A stretch of 64,000 nucleotides of DNA from Rhexocercosporidium sp. MPI-PUGE-AT-0058 (taxonomy: Eukaryota; Ascomycota; Leotiomycetes; Helotiales), in the NCBI GenBank assembly GCA_020746875.1, contig JAGTJL010000017.1, positions 1,116,001 through 1,180,000 on the forward strand. Reading direction: 5' to 3'. The translations under genes were made by a program, and so were the position numbers. Below are positions 54,423 through 64,000 of this stretch, piece by piece (within the stretch, counting starts at the first letter, position 1; each line of letters opens with the position of its first letter). The notes under the pieces are model-generated. The model was not told the DNA's origin. It saw only the letters and a program-made list of their open reading frames with translations, and did no database searches.

Positions 54423-57087
54423 ATGTTGACCCTATTGTTTAGGTGGACCTTCGCGGTCTGCTCGATCTTGATCCTGCTGTTCACTACCACAAGCGCAAGC
54501 CCATTACTAGCCAGATCCCCGAATGAGGCATCGAGGTGTGATAAGGTCCTCTTTTAGAGATATATTTGCAACTGATAAACCCCAGTTCAACTGTATTCAG
54601 ACCAGTGAGCCTTGCACTAGGCATAGGACCGTTGTTTCCTACGAGCAAATTCAAGTCCTTCTGCTTAACGCCTTCACAACCATTCGCAACCCTGGACTAC
54701 GGTTCAGAAGCTGCTGGTTATCCCTATTTTACCGTCTCGGAGATCACAGGAGCTGTGCAATTCGAGGTCAAATATTCGGAACCTTTCAGTGGTTTAGCTC
54801 AGCCCCTCTCGGATGGTCCATATCCATTCGCCGTCTCGCTCTCAAATACGTACCGCGTAGAGACTTTCGAAGCCACAAAACCGGGCGAGCTTAAAGCTTA
54901 TCTCATCCAAGGTGGTCAGCGATGGCAGTCTATTCGACTTCTTAGTGGTGGAAGCATCACGTTTTCGAATGTAGGCTTCACAGCTTCGGTTTCGACTCTC
55001 CCGCCTGAGTCTCTGCCTGGCAGTTTTGAAAGCGACGACCCGCTGTTGAACGATATCTGGAAGCTGGGCGCTAAAGCTGCAACTGCGGCTTGCGTTGAGA
55101 AGGGTACTCAGAAAGCGATCTGGGATGTGAGCGCTGATGGCGTTTTTGTGAGGTCCACGAGACCTGCATTGAGTTCCCAAGGTGCAAACCTAAAGGACTA
55201 CACTTTGCAGTTTGACGTGAAGATCGAAAGAGCGGGGACGGGTTGGGCGGTGGTAAGTCTTGCTTGAAAGTTGATCATTGCCGTGTGGCACTTGCTCCGG
55301 GTCGACTAACTAAGCTCTAGGCGTCTGCTCTCACATATCCCAACAAAGGCCTGCTACTTGATATCGTTGGCGAGCTTCCGAAAGAATCAACATTCGTCAA
55401 CACGAACACATCTCTGACGCCAGCAAACTCAATTTTGCTTGCATATGGATATTCATGGGTTAATCAATCCACGCTCACATCGTATTACCTCGATACCTTT
55501 AAAATTCCGTTTCCAGTCCACGAGCACGCTTGGTATACAATCAAGACGGTTCTCTCCGCCGATAAACGCCTAGCCGTGTCCATAAACAATACCAAGATTT
55601 TCGACGTATCTTTATCAAACTACTATATCGGAGGGTCTTCAGTCCCTACGACAGGCTCTTTCGGTTTCGGATCATGGCAAGACCAATCCTCCACTGTCAA
55701 GAACGTTGCTATCCACGATTCGGCGAATGGATCTCTCCTCTACAGTAACCCAATGGTGAATCCAACCACGGTTCTCGGCGAGTACGGCGTTCACGAGAAC
55801 TACGAGTCTGTGTGCCTCGACGGTCCCAAACGTGACCGTCTTGTCTGGCTCGGTGATTTCTACCACACCGCGAAGATAATCGGTGCCAGCACCTCCAGAT
55901 TCGACCTCGCGCGAGGGACGCTCCAGTACTTCCTAGACTGGCAGCAACCAAATGGCCTCCTCCCAATCTCTCCTCCCATGGGCTATGATCCCACTACAGC
56001 AAGGAACGGCTTCTCCGCTGGTGGTGATGGACTTTCCGACTACCAGGTCCTTGGGCTGAAGGCTTTCACAGACTACGTGTCACAAAGCAATGATCTCACT
56101 TGGGCCCATAAGACATGGGCGAAATGGCAGTTGCAGACTGACTGGATACTGTCAAAGCTCAACTCCACCACCGGACTTCTCTCATTCTCGAGCGCGTTCT
56201 TGGGTCCAGCGAGTGGCGGCTCTGCCGTCTCATGCGCCCTTCTCGAAACACTGAATAATCTACAAGTGGTAGCATCTGCGATCGACGACCACAATGCAGC
56301 CAAGCAGTACCAAACTCAAGCTTCGAACCTAAGAGAGGCAATTAATAATCTTCTCTGGAACGACAAGCTTGGAGTCTATTCCCTCTCTTTAGATTCACCA
56401 GACGACTACTCCGTTTCCGGACTCTCCTTCTGCATTACATCCGGAGCAGCAAACGCCACACAGACAGTACGAATGCTCTCGGCACTTCCAAACCTCAAGC
56501 TCGGCCCAGGGTATAAGGATTCAAGCCAAGCGAACTCGTCAGACACGACAATTGCCATCTCGCCAAACACCAACGGCTTCCTCCTTGCCGCTCTCACATC
56601 CCCAAACAGCACCGACCAGAGCTCGACGGTCTTGCAGCTCTTGAGGAGTCTCTGGGGAGCAATGCTCTCTAATCGCGAAACGAGCACAGGAGCAAGCTGG
56701 GAGTATCTCGACCAGCATGGAAACCCAGGATTGAGCCTGTTCACCAGCTTGTCGCATCCGTGGGGTGGGGCTCCAACCTATATCCTTACGGAGTATGCTG
56801 CTGGTATTCGGCAAGCGAAAGGCGTTGCGGGATTCGGCTATGCAAATTGGGTGGTGAATCCTTCAGGTGGTCTCGCTATGGGCTTGAGACGAGCAAGTGC
56901 GAAAGTGGTGACTGCTTATGGAGGCAACTTGGAGGTGCAGTGGTCGGTCAAGAGTAACAACACTCTGAATGTCCGAATCTCGGCTCCGAAGAAAACTAGT
57001 GGTACTTTCGAGTTCCATGGTGTACAAAAGGTCCTGAGCGGTAAGAGCCAGTACTCATTCAGCGTGACGATAGGGGAAAGCTATTGA
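54423..57087 (+). CDS. alpha-L-rhamnosidase, GH78 (848 aa), secreted
   Basis: Exons 54423-54535, 54586-55252 and 55321-57087 join in phase. Signal peptide (WTFAVCSILILLFTTTSAS), beta-rich N-terminal domains, the GH78 (alpha/alpha)6 barrel with DGPKRDRLVWLGD (region of the acidic catalytic residues) at about nt 55825, LLETLNNLQVVASAID, NLLWNDKLGVYSLS, and a C-terminal beta domain (NTLNVRISAPKKTSG). The length fits fungal GH78. It releases terminal L-rhamnose from flavonoid glycosides (such as rutin, naringin) or pectin side chains outside the cell. Its position beside a phenol hydroxylase, dehydrogenases and a transporter points to glycosylated phenolics rather than pectin (inference). Confidence 0.88.
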
Positions 57088-57613
57088 AATGGTACTGCTT
57101 GCTTGTCATGCTATCTCAAAGTTAAAAATCTGAGCCATGCCGAGAAATGGTTTGTGAACAGAGAGAGCGCGATACATAGGCATATATATGATTTGCTTGG
57201 AGAATGCACAGGCTGAAAAAGGTAGCAGGGTGGCGAGTAGCGATGTGGAGGTGGTTCCCACCGTCGAAGGTCATACTTATCCTATACTACATATTAATTA
57301 TATTATGTTATACGCAGTGGTGAACAGTCCAGTCCAGTCCAGTCCAGACCAACCGCCAAATCTCAAAGAGGAAATTTACCCCGCCAGTTGCCGCACCAAG
57401 AGTCTCGGGCCATCATTACAGCGGGCGACGGACAATTTAACCCCAACAAACGAACACTCATCCAAGCCTCAGCCTTCTGCCATGTCATGTCGGTCAACGG
57501 ATAAAGTTACGGCATAGAACCATATATGACCTCAATCCCCCTTGAATTTTCAAATCAATCTTTTGCCCTCTTTTCATCAAGACATCTCACTACAATCTCG
57601 AAAGATATTAAAT
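57088..57613. other. intergenic, promoter of the aldo-keto reductase
   Basis: Contains a short repeat of CCAGT at 57331-57350. No gene. Confidence 0.45.
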
Positions 57614-58720
57614 ATGGCAGACACAAAGTTCAAGCTCAATACTGGTGCTGAGATCCCGGCTTTGGGTCTGGGGACCTGGCAATCTGGTCCTGGTGAGGTC
57701 AAGAAGGCGGTTTCGTATGCGCTGTCTATTGGGTACAAGCACATTGACTGCGGTATGTATTTACCTGTTCTTTTCTACTCTTCTACAGAGACGCAATAAC
57801 TGATTGATTAAGCGTACTGTTATGGCAACGAAGACGAAGTTGGCGAGGGTCTCAAAGAAGCATTCGCCAACGGAGTGAAGCGTGAAGATATCTTCATCAC
57901 TACGAAACTATGGTCCACCTACCACTCCCGCGTCGAGCAGAACCTTGATATGAGCTTGAAGAGTCTGGGACTCGACTACGTCGACTTATACCTAATGCAT
58001 TGGCCTGTGGCCATGAACCCAAACGGTACGAAAAAGTTACCCCGCCATCCATCCCACTTTACCCCGCCAAGTATCTAATATTTCACATCCAGGTAACCAC
58101 GAGAAATTCCCCAAGCACCCCGACGGCTCCCGCGATCTCGTTGCCGATTGGAAACACACGCAGACATGGAAGGCAATGGAAAAGTTGGTTGCGACTGGCA
58201 AAGTCAAGGCCATTGGAGTTGCGAACTACTCGGTCAAATACCTCGAAGAACTCCTTCCTGAAGCCACCATCGTACCAGCCGTCAACCAGATCGAGAACCA
58301 CCCGTCTCTGCCACAACAAGAGATTGTCGATTTCTGCAAGGCGAAGGGGATTCACATCACTGCATACAGTCCATTGGGAAGCTCAGGTAGTCCGATGATG
58401 AAGGAGAAGCCTATTCTGGAGGTTGCAGAAAAGAGGGGTGTTACACCTGCGTCTGTTCTGCTCAGCTATCACAGTAAATGCTCCCTAATACTCTCCTCGA
58501 GATTTTTTAACTAACAAATTCAGTCGCGAGAGAAAGTTCCGTCCTAGCAAAGTCCGTCAACCCCGAGAGAATAAAGGCGAACATGGATCTAGTAAAATTG
58601 GACGCAGCCGACATGAAGATCCTCGACGATTATGCGATCGGACTCACCAAGTCTGGCAAGGTTGTCAGATATGTTTACCCTGCATTTGGAGTTGATTTCG
58701 GATTCCCCGATAAATCTTAG
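57614..58720 (+). CDS. aldo-keto reductase (309 aa)
   Basis: Exons 57614-57752, 57813-58025, 58093-58473 and 58524-58720 join in phase. Catalytic residues: Asp in YKHIDCAYCYGNE with its Tyr four residues on, Lys in FITTKLW, and His in YLMHWPVA. The NADP-binding end is [11 protein letters not shown]. The start [18 protein letters not shown] is typical of the family. It reduces aldehydes or ketones with NADPH; relatives act on glyceraldehyde, xylose and glycerol. In a rhamnose-using context it could reduce L-lactaldehyde, the end product of fungal L-rhamnose degradation, but this is only a hypothesis. Cytosolic, intact. Confidence 0.9.
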
Positions 58721-59117
58721 ATATGTCCCCTGTTTCCAAGACGAGTAGCGAGCCAGAAAAATACCAATAGACGATAGACAATTGCGCTCACAATATCCAC
58801 TTTATGCCCTACGGAGGGTGAGTTACATTTCAATTTACCAGTCTGGCACAGTTTTCTTCAATGTCAGGGAATATGCGAGGGAATTCTGTCCCGATCAAGT
58901 GATTCTGCTAAACTACTAAATCTCATTACAATCCTCCGCATTATACCGAGGGGGCAATCTGCCCTGCCTCACTCTTTCTTCAAAAAGAAATAACAGCCAT
59001 CCGGCACACAACGAAACGGCATAGCTCCTCGTCCACCAAGAATGCAATTTCCCCATTTCCCTCCTTGCTTTCACAACTCAAAGAAAGTAAATCCCCTTCA
59101 GATAAAGCTGCTCAAGT
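58721..59117. other. intergenic between convergent genes
   Basis: 3' flanks of the AKR and the GPI-type protein. No feature. Confidence 0.45.
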
Positions 59118-59753
59118 CTACAAACTCGCCATCAACGCAGCAAGTCCAACGAGCGCGCCAACGACGGCCTCAAGTCCCATCTTCCCCGCACCAGAAACTT
59201 GCTTTGGTGGCGTTGGTGTAGCAGTCGCATTTCCAAGCGATAAGCTTAACGTACTCTTCGTAGGTGTCGGCACAGTAGTGTTAGAATACCCCTTTGCGCT
59301 CGTCGTAGCCGGAACCGGAAGTACATAGACATCGGTGCTCGTAGCTGGCGATGCAGTTGGCTTTGGTGGACTCGGTGTACCAAGCGAGACAGACAAAGAC
59401 GTAATCGGGTACGGTGGTGGAGGAGGAGGAACGTAAGTCGTTCCTGGTGGTGGTGGAGGTGGAGGAGGAGCTGGGGTCGAATGACCTGGTGCTGGAACGC
59501 TAAAGGAGTAGGTCCATGATGAGACGGGGAGGGGGATGACCTTGGTTGAGAGAGTGGTCCATGGCGTTTTGGTGGGTGGATGAGGGTGCCCGTTTGGAGT
59601 CGTGGTCGTGGTCTCGCAGGGTGTGGAGACGGGGATGGGCATTGGGGTGGGCTCGTCGTCGTCGCAGTCGGATGTGCTGGTCTTCCAGGGGAGCCAGGTT
59701 GCGTTTACGACGGCGCTGCCAAGGAGGAGGAGAGCGAGGCTTGGAGAGCGCAT
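59118..59753 (-). CDS. Pro/Thr-rich GPI-type cell-surface protein (211 aa)
   Basis: Single exon. Signal peptide (SLALLLLGSAVVNATW), an acidic Cys motif (STSDCDDDEP), long Pro/Thr/Ser-rich sequence with two polyproline runs (PPPPPPPP, PPPPPPYP), and a C-terminal hydrophobic tail (LEAVVGALVGLAALMASL) after Gly-Ala-Gly, as expected of a GPI signal. Likely a heavily O-glycosylated wall or plasma-membrane protein; no enzymatic domain is visible. Confidence 0.7.
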   Translation of the reverse strand: MRSPSLALLLLGSAVVNATWLPWKTSTSDCDDDEPTPMPIPVSTPCETTTTTPNGHPHPPTKTPWTTLSTKVIPLPVSSWTYSFSVPAPGHSTPAPPPPPPPPGTTYVPPPPPPYPITSLSVSLGTPSPPKPTASPATSTDVYVLPVPATTSAKGYSNTTVPTPTKSTLSLSLGNATATPTPPKQVSGAGKMGLEAVVGALVGLAALMASL

Positions 59754-60884
59754 TTTGGATGGGGGGTGAGGTCTGTGGTGGTGTGTGAGTGTTTGTTTGG
59801 AACTGATATGATGTGAGGTTAGGTAAAGTCAGGTAAGTGATATGTGTATAGAGCTCGAAGTTCAGATGTACAGAACGAATGTTTACAAAACGAATGTAAT
59901 CGACCTCTCACAAAAACGAGTGTGTAAGTGTGGTGTCGAGAAAAAGAAAGATCAGCAGAAACGCAGAATCTTGGAACGGGGCCCAGATTCTATATACGTG
60001 CTTCTCATCCCTACGCTCTCCTCACAGTCCCATAAACAACCATACATTGGTACAACCCTTCATCGTTAGTCCCAATTCATTCCCGCATACTATGTCGTAT
60101 CAGGATGAATGTTTTCATGATCTGGGGCTATTCTTCCTCGGTAAAAATGATTGGCAAGGCGAATAGCCTCCATGAACTGACACTCAACATCCCGTTTCGT
60201 TTTGAGTGGCTACGCAAACACACATCTATATGCGCCGTGCCTGCATCTATAGTACGTCCCGACATCCCATTTATCCATCCAATGCCCTTTCTCAACCCCC
60301 AACAAGTATCTAAACCTCGGACCTGGAATCACTGTGCGTGTTTATGCATGCATATAGCTCATGCGTAGTCCGTGGTGGAATGGGGAGATTGCCGTTTACA
60401 TTTTCCAGATTGGGCGGGTTGAGGGAAGGGTTTGCTGTATTTGGCCGAGGAAGGATTCGTCTCGGCCTTGTTTTTGGATCATCTGAATGTTGATTGGGTT
60501 GATATTGGTTGTTTGAGAGGTGGAGTGACTTCCCCGGGGTTTTCGAGGTCGATGTCAACGTTGCATTGCATGCTTGTTCTCTTGAAAGTTCGATCTGGGA
60601 AAGGCGGCCGCGAGACATTTGGGATGTGGTTCAGAAGAACGCAGAGTCATGGTACTACTTCGCTTTATTTTTTGCTTGTCGAAAAGACCTATTCGCTGCC
60701 AGCTCTAGACAAATCTGGACTTCAATTGTCTTCATGGGCGGTAAACTTAACCCATGAATATTAAAGGTTGCGTCTACACAAGTACCATAAATTTGCCTCG
60801 CTTTTTTATATAAGCTATCTTTATAGAAAATGATTTCAAGCGACTCTCAATCAAAACACCAACCACTGCCATCTCGTCCCTGCA
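59754..60884. other. intergenic
   Basis: Short open frames only, with no supported gene. Confidence 0.4.
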
Positions 60885-61290
60885 GCCAGCTACCGGCAGG
60901 AAAAGACGTATCTCAGACTTGAGATACCAGATCAAAATCCAGTACGGATCTCTAGCAGCAAACTTCATGACAGGCTCCATTCCATCCCTGAAAGACAGTA
61001 ACCACATTATTCATGAACTACGCGCCGAGAATGAGGCTGCTCGAATCACCTTCGTCAACTGCAGAAATGCATGCCCCCTGCGGCACACCAACTATAGCAT
61101 AGCCAGAACTGTCTTTAGCATCGAGAATCATATCTTTCGCATCGATCCAGAAGACTTTCCCTTCGATCTGCAAGCTCATTTGGGCAGGTTCGGCATTGCA
61201 ATCTACCACATACACACCAGCGTCCAAACGGGTCGCTGGAGGGTCGAACAAGATAAGGCAGTTTCCCAAGTATAGCTAACCCCTTTCCAC
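60885..61290 (-). pseudogene. aspartic protease (pepsin-like) 3' remnant
   Basis: The minus strand encodes AGVYVVDCNAEP, QIEGKVFWIDAKDMIL, CISAVDEGDSSSLILGA, then a TAG, then FMNNVVTVFQ, which follows the C-terminal order of fungal A1 aspartic proteases (substrate-side VDC, CxSAV, ILGxxFLxNxVxVFD). The TAG would be CAG in an intact gene (C to T). No matching N-terminal half with the first DTGS is seen upstream, so the gene is truncated. Non-functional. Confidence 0.5.
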
Positions 61291-62638
61291 AAACCGGCCG
61301 CTTCAATCCTGGAGTATCTTTACTGAGATTCAAGTCTCTGCGTAAATATCCCTTGAACTCATTATCGTATGCGAGATCCTGTTGATGTTTTCAGCATAAG
61401 GAATTCGGGAGTAAGTTATCAGTGTCAACCTTCTCCTTTGCACTTCCCTCCTTCCTCTACTCTATCACAGCCCCAACAATATAAATGCTCAGTCATGAAA
61501 TCAGGAAATTCTGTCTTCTTGTAGTCACATCCATCGTGTTCTCCTCTGGTACATGCACCGTCATCCCAGTGGCAATTTGTTTCTTGGGTCGGACTTTCAA
61601 CATGGATTTCGGTGCTGCCTTCCCGTCATACCTCAGGCTCTTCGGGAACTTCTGGATGCCCATTTAGAGAGTAAACATCTTGCGAGAATATTGAAAGAAC
61701 TCACTGGCTCCAGATATTAGTTTGGACTGAGTTGCACCAGCGTCCACGAATTCTGAGTTCAGGTCCGAAAGACTCTCGTCAAGTCCTTCCACGTAGTGGG
61801 ATGGAAGTTCAACAGCAGCTAAGTTTCCAAGGAGAGATTCATGGAGACCATATTATTTCGTAGCGTTCCATTTGTATGATATTCCCAGAGAAAGATCACA
61901 TAAAAATGCAGTTATTGCTCAATAGTTCTGAAGCTCGGGATTGACGATGAAGGACTGGGTACTTCGTGGCCGAGAATCAAGAATGGCCATGATTCCAACC
62001 AAGCAACACGCCAAAGATTTGGAGCTGCTATGAGCGGACAGCATGCTATCAACGTATGAGTAGACTAGAAAACAACGTATCGTGAGCTATCTCCGAGGTG
62101 AAGAGGACATCTGTTTTGCATGGCCGCTGTTGTTTGAGATACATTTTGAAATTCCTTCGTCCATGGACATGCATGCAACTCGGAGCAGATTGGAGTCATA
62201 CCAACTCACCGCTTTAGCTCGGCCGCAATCGAGGGTTTTATTGTCAGCAGAGAAATGTTGGTAGAGGTGCAGAAAAGAGGGGTGGTCCCTGGCATCCTTC
62301 TCTTGGGTAACCAATACTTGTCTGAAGATTTTTATTGGCCGCTGAACCAACAAGTACAGTATCTTGAGAATTAGGTATGACATCATCGGAATCGTTTCTG
62401 AACTGTTCAAGTCCATAGAATAGTTTATTTACTGCCAGCAATCGAGAAGCTCAGCTCCACCGATCACCGGACATAAAGTGGATTTGGTCACATGATATCG
62501 TTCGATTTTTTTAGACGATTTTCGGCGACCGAAATTGTTCGGCTGGTTGCCCAGAACCCGAAACTGAATTCCATTGATCACCAGATGTGGATTAACATGT
62601 TTTTGTTTCAAAAGAGCTGAGGAGACCTGCCCTTGAAT
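61291..62638. other. intergenic with possible decayed coding sequence
   Basis: A minus-strand frame at about 61690-61850 (LPSHYVEGLDESLSDLNSEF) looks coding in composition but has no recognised family. Otherwise nothing is supported. Confidence 0.3.
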
Positions 62639-63652
62639 ATGGATGCACGAGAGACTCTTGGCGGACCAAATGGTCCTCGAATTGTTCAGTGGTTCATTGA
62701 CACTCGTCCGCTGTGGCCGGTGACGAAGTCCAACGCTCGGGATGAGGTTCAACAATTGAAGAATGTCGTCAGTGATCTTACTCAGATATCTGAGACGTGT
62801 GCTAAAACTTCTACCTAGGCGTCAAGAGCACTCTCCCTTCTCACCGAACCAGAACAGACATCTGTCCTCAAATACTACCATCTCAAAGATGCCAAGATGA
62901 GCCTAGTATCTCACCTGCTGAAGCATTTCATCATCACCAAATGCAGTATCCCCTGGTCTCGCAGCACCATCTCTCGAGATGAGAAAGGAAAGCCTTGCTT
63001 CAAATCTGGCCCTGATACCGATCACGTGATTCTCGATTTCAATGTCAGCCATCAAGCAGGGATCGTGAGTCTCATCGCGGCGATTGGTTTCAAGGGAGTC
63101 TCCGTTGGGACGGATGTTGTTTGTGTGAATGAAAGGTTGCAGCAGGATTACGCGCATATCAGCAAATACGGCTTTGACGATTGGGTTGATGTGCACGCGG
63201 ATGTGCTGGCGGATTCCGAAGTGGCTTTCATGAAGTCGGCACCTATTGACGACCGGTACCGCGGAGCAGAGACAGTCATTGAGAAGCAGTTAAGGAGATT
63301 CTATGCTATATGGTGTTTGAGAGAGGCGTATGTGAAGATGACCGGCGATGCGCTGCTCGCACCATGGTTGAAGGAGCTTGAGATTCTCGATGTTCAGTCG
63401 CCGGCTGCGAAGGAAGGCATTGATGCGGTTTCTCTAGAGGAAGGCGAAGTTATCCGTCAATTCGCGAATTACTTCCAGGGGAAGGCGGTCACGAATGTCA
63501 AGACCGAACTCACGGCTTTGGGGACGCAGTACATGATTGCCGGATCGATTCGGATTCCGAAGGAACACAAGGATTCGGGTGTTAATTTAGGGAAGTGGCA
63601 GAAGTTAGACCTTGAGAGAGATATTCTTTGTTTTGCTGAGGCCTCCTCCTAA
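62639..63652 (+). CDS. 4'-phosphopantetheinyl transferase (313 aa)
   Basis: Exons 62639-62746 and 62819-63652 join in phase (donor GTTCAA is unusual, but the frame and the family's ASRALSLL start of exon 2 support it). Motifs: QWFIDTRPLWP at the N-terminus, SHQAG, VGTDVVCVNER (magnesium-binding region) and the signature WCLREAYVKMTG, with Arg where many have Lys. The enzyme transfers phosphopantetheine from CoA to carrier-protein serines of polyketide synthases, non-ribosomal peptide synthetases, fatty acid synthase or alpha-aminoadipate reductase. The length is close to Sfp/NpgA-type fungal enzymes. Whether it is the housekeeping or an additional copy cannot be told from the window. Confidence 0.82.
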
Positions 63653-64000
63653 AGGTAACAAGTCTGTCTCGCTTGCATCACAAGCCGAATCACGAATTTG
63701 GTTGGGTCAAGCAAGCTCATCTGTTGACAGAAGGCAGAATTGGCGTCATTGACAGGAACTCGACAGTATGTCGGAGTGGATCTCCTTTCGAATTCCCTTG
63801 TATTTCTTCGGATGCTACCGAATGCCCTGAAGGCATTCTGGACTCTTCTCTAACCTTCGCACGGGCAGCACTCTTCGCTATTCACTCCGGCTCTCTCTAT
63901 TAGCGAATGCAACGGACGGAACTCGAACCCCAGGGCGTTTTATATTCTTGATCTATCGTCGTTCGTTGTGTCAATCACAAAGATGTTTCCTTCTCCTTCT
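63653..64000. other. 3' flank of the phosphopantetheinyl transferase gene
   Basis: No supported gene up to the right edge. Confidence 0.4.

Noticed and set aside
63900..63960. GAACTCGAACCCC resembling a tRNA T-arm on the minus strand
   Set aside because: The flanking bases do not form a T stem, and no acceptor or anticodon arm fits.

Overview
The window is nuclear DNA of a filamentous ascomycete. Evidence: short GT-AG introns with phase-consistent joins in most genes, HET-domain genes, SRPK-like kinases with an HTD catalytic loop, fungal transcription factor and RTA1 families, WSC/GPI cell-wall architecture and a short TTAGGG-like tract. The gene mix looks like Leotiomycetes/Pezizomycotina; that placement is inference from sequence style only.

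Layout. 0-13.7 kb: the 3' part of a GPI-anchored WSC chitinase, a stretch of decayed coding sequence (2.8-5.3 kb), an acidic-tailed hypothetical gene, a lipid-kinase-like gene (minus strand) and a 637-aa polytopic membrane protein. 14-38 kb: an accessory region. It holds about ten small, mostly unrecognised genes encoding a signal peptide plus one (once two) membrane spans, two HET-domain genes (one flanked by inverted repeats, one frameshifted), an RTA1 pseudogene, an SRPK-like kinase pseudogene with an intact relative 11 kb away, and a complete cytochrome P450. 38-59 kb: a metabolic block with a phenol-hydroxylase-type FAD monooxygenase, a transcription factor carrying both C2H2 and Zn2Cys6 fingers, two divergent short-chain dehydrogenases, an MFS transporter, a GH78 alpha-L-rhamnosidase and an aldo-keto reductase. 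59-64 kb: a GPI-type proline-rich wall protein, an aspartic-protease remnant and a 4'-phosphopantetheinyl transferase.

How the genes may work together (inference). The 38-59 kb block has the parts expected for using a rhamnosylated plant phenolic: deglycosylation, ring hydroxylation, alcohol/aldehyde redox, transport and a local regulator. The 14-38 kb block is the best candidate for something undescribed: fast-diverging small membrane proteins mixed with HET genes and kinases, several with fresh-looking lesions, as in loci under birth-and-death or allorecognition-like evolution. Exon joins were worked out by hand from GT/AG sites and reading phase; no alignment or database search was possible.
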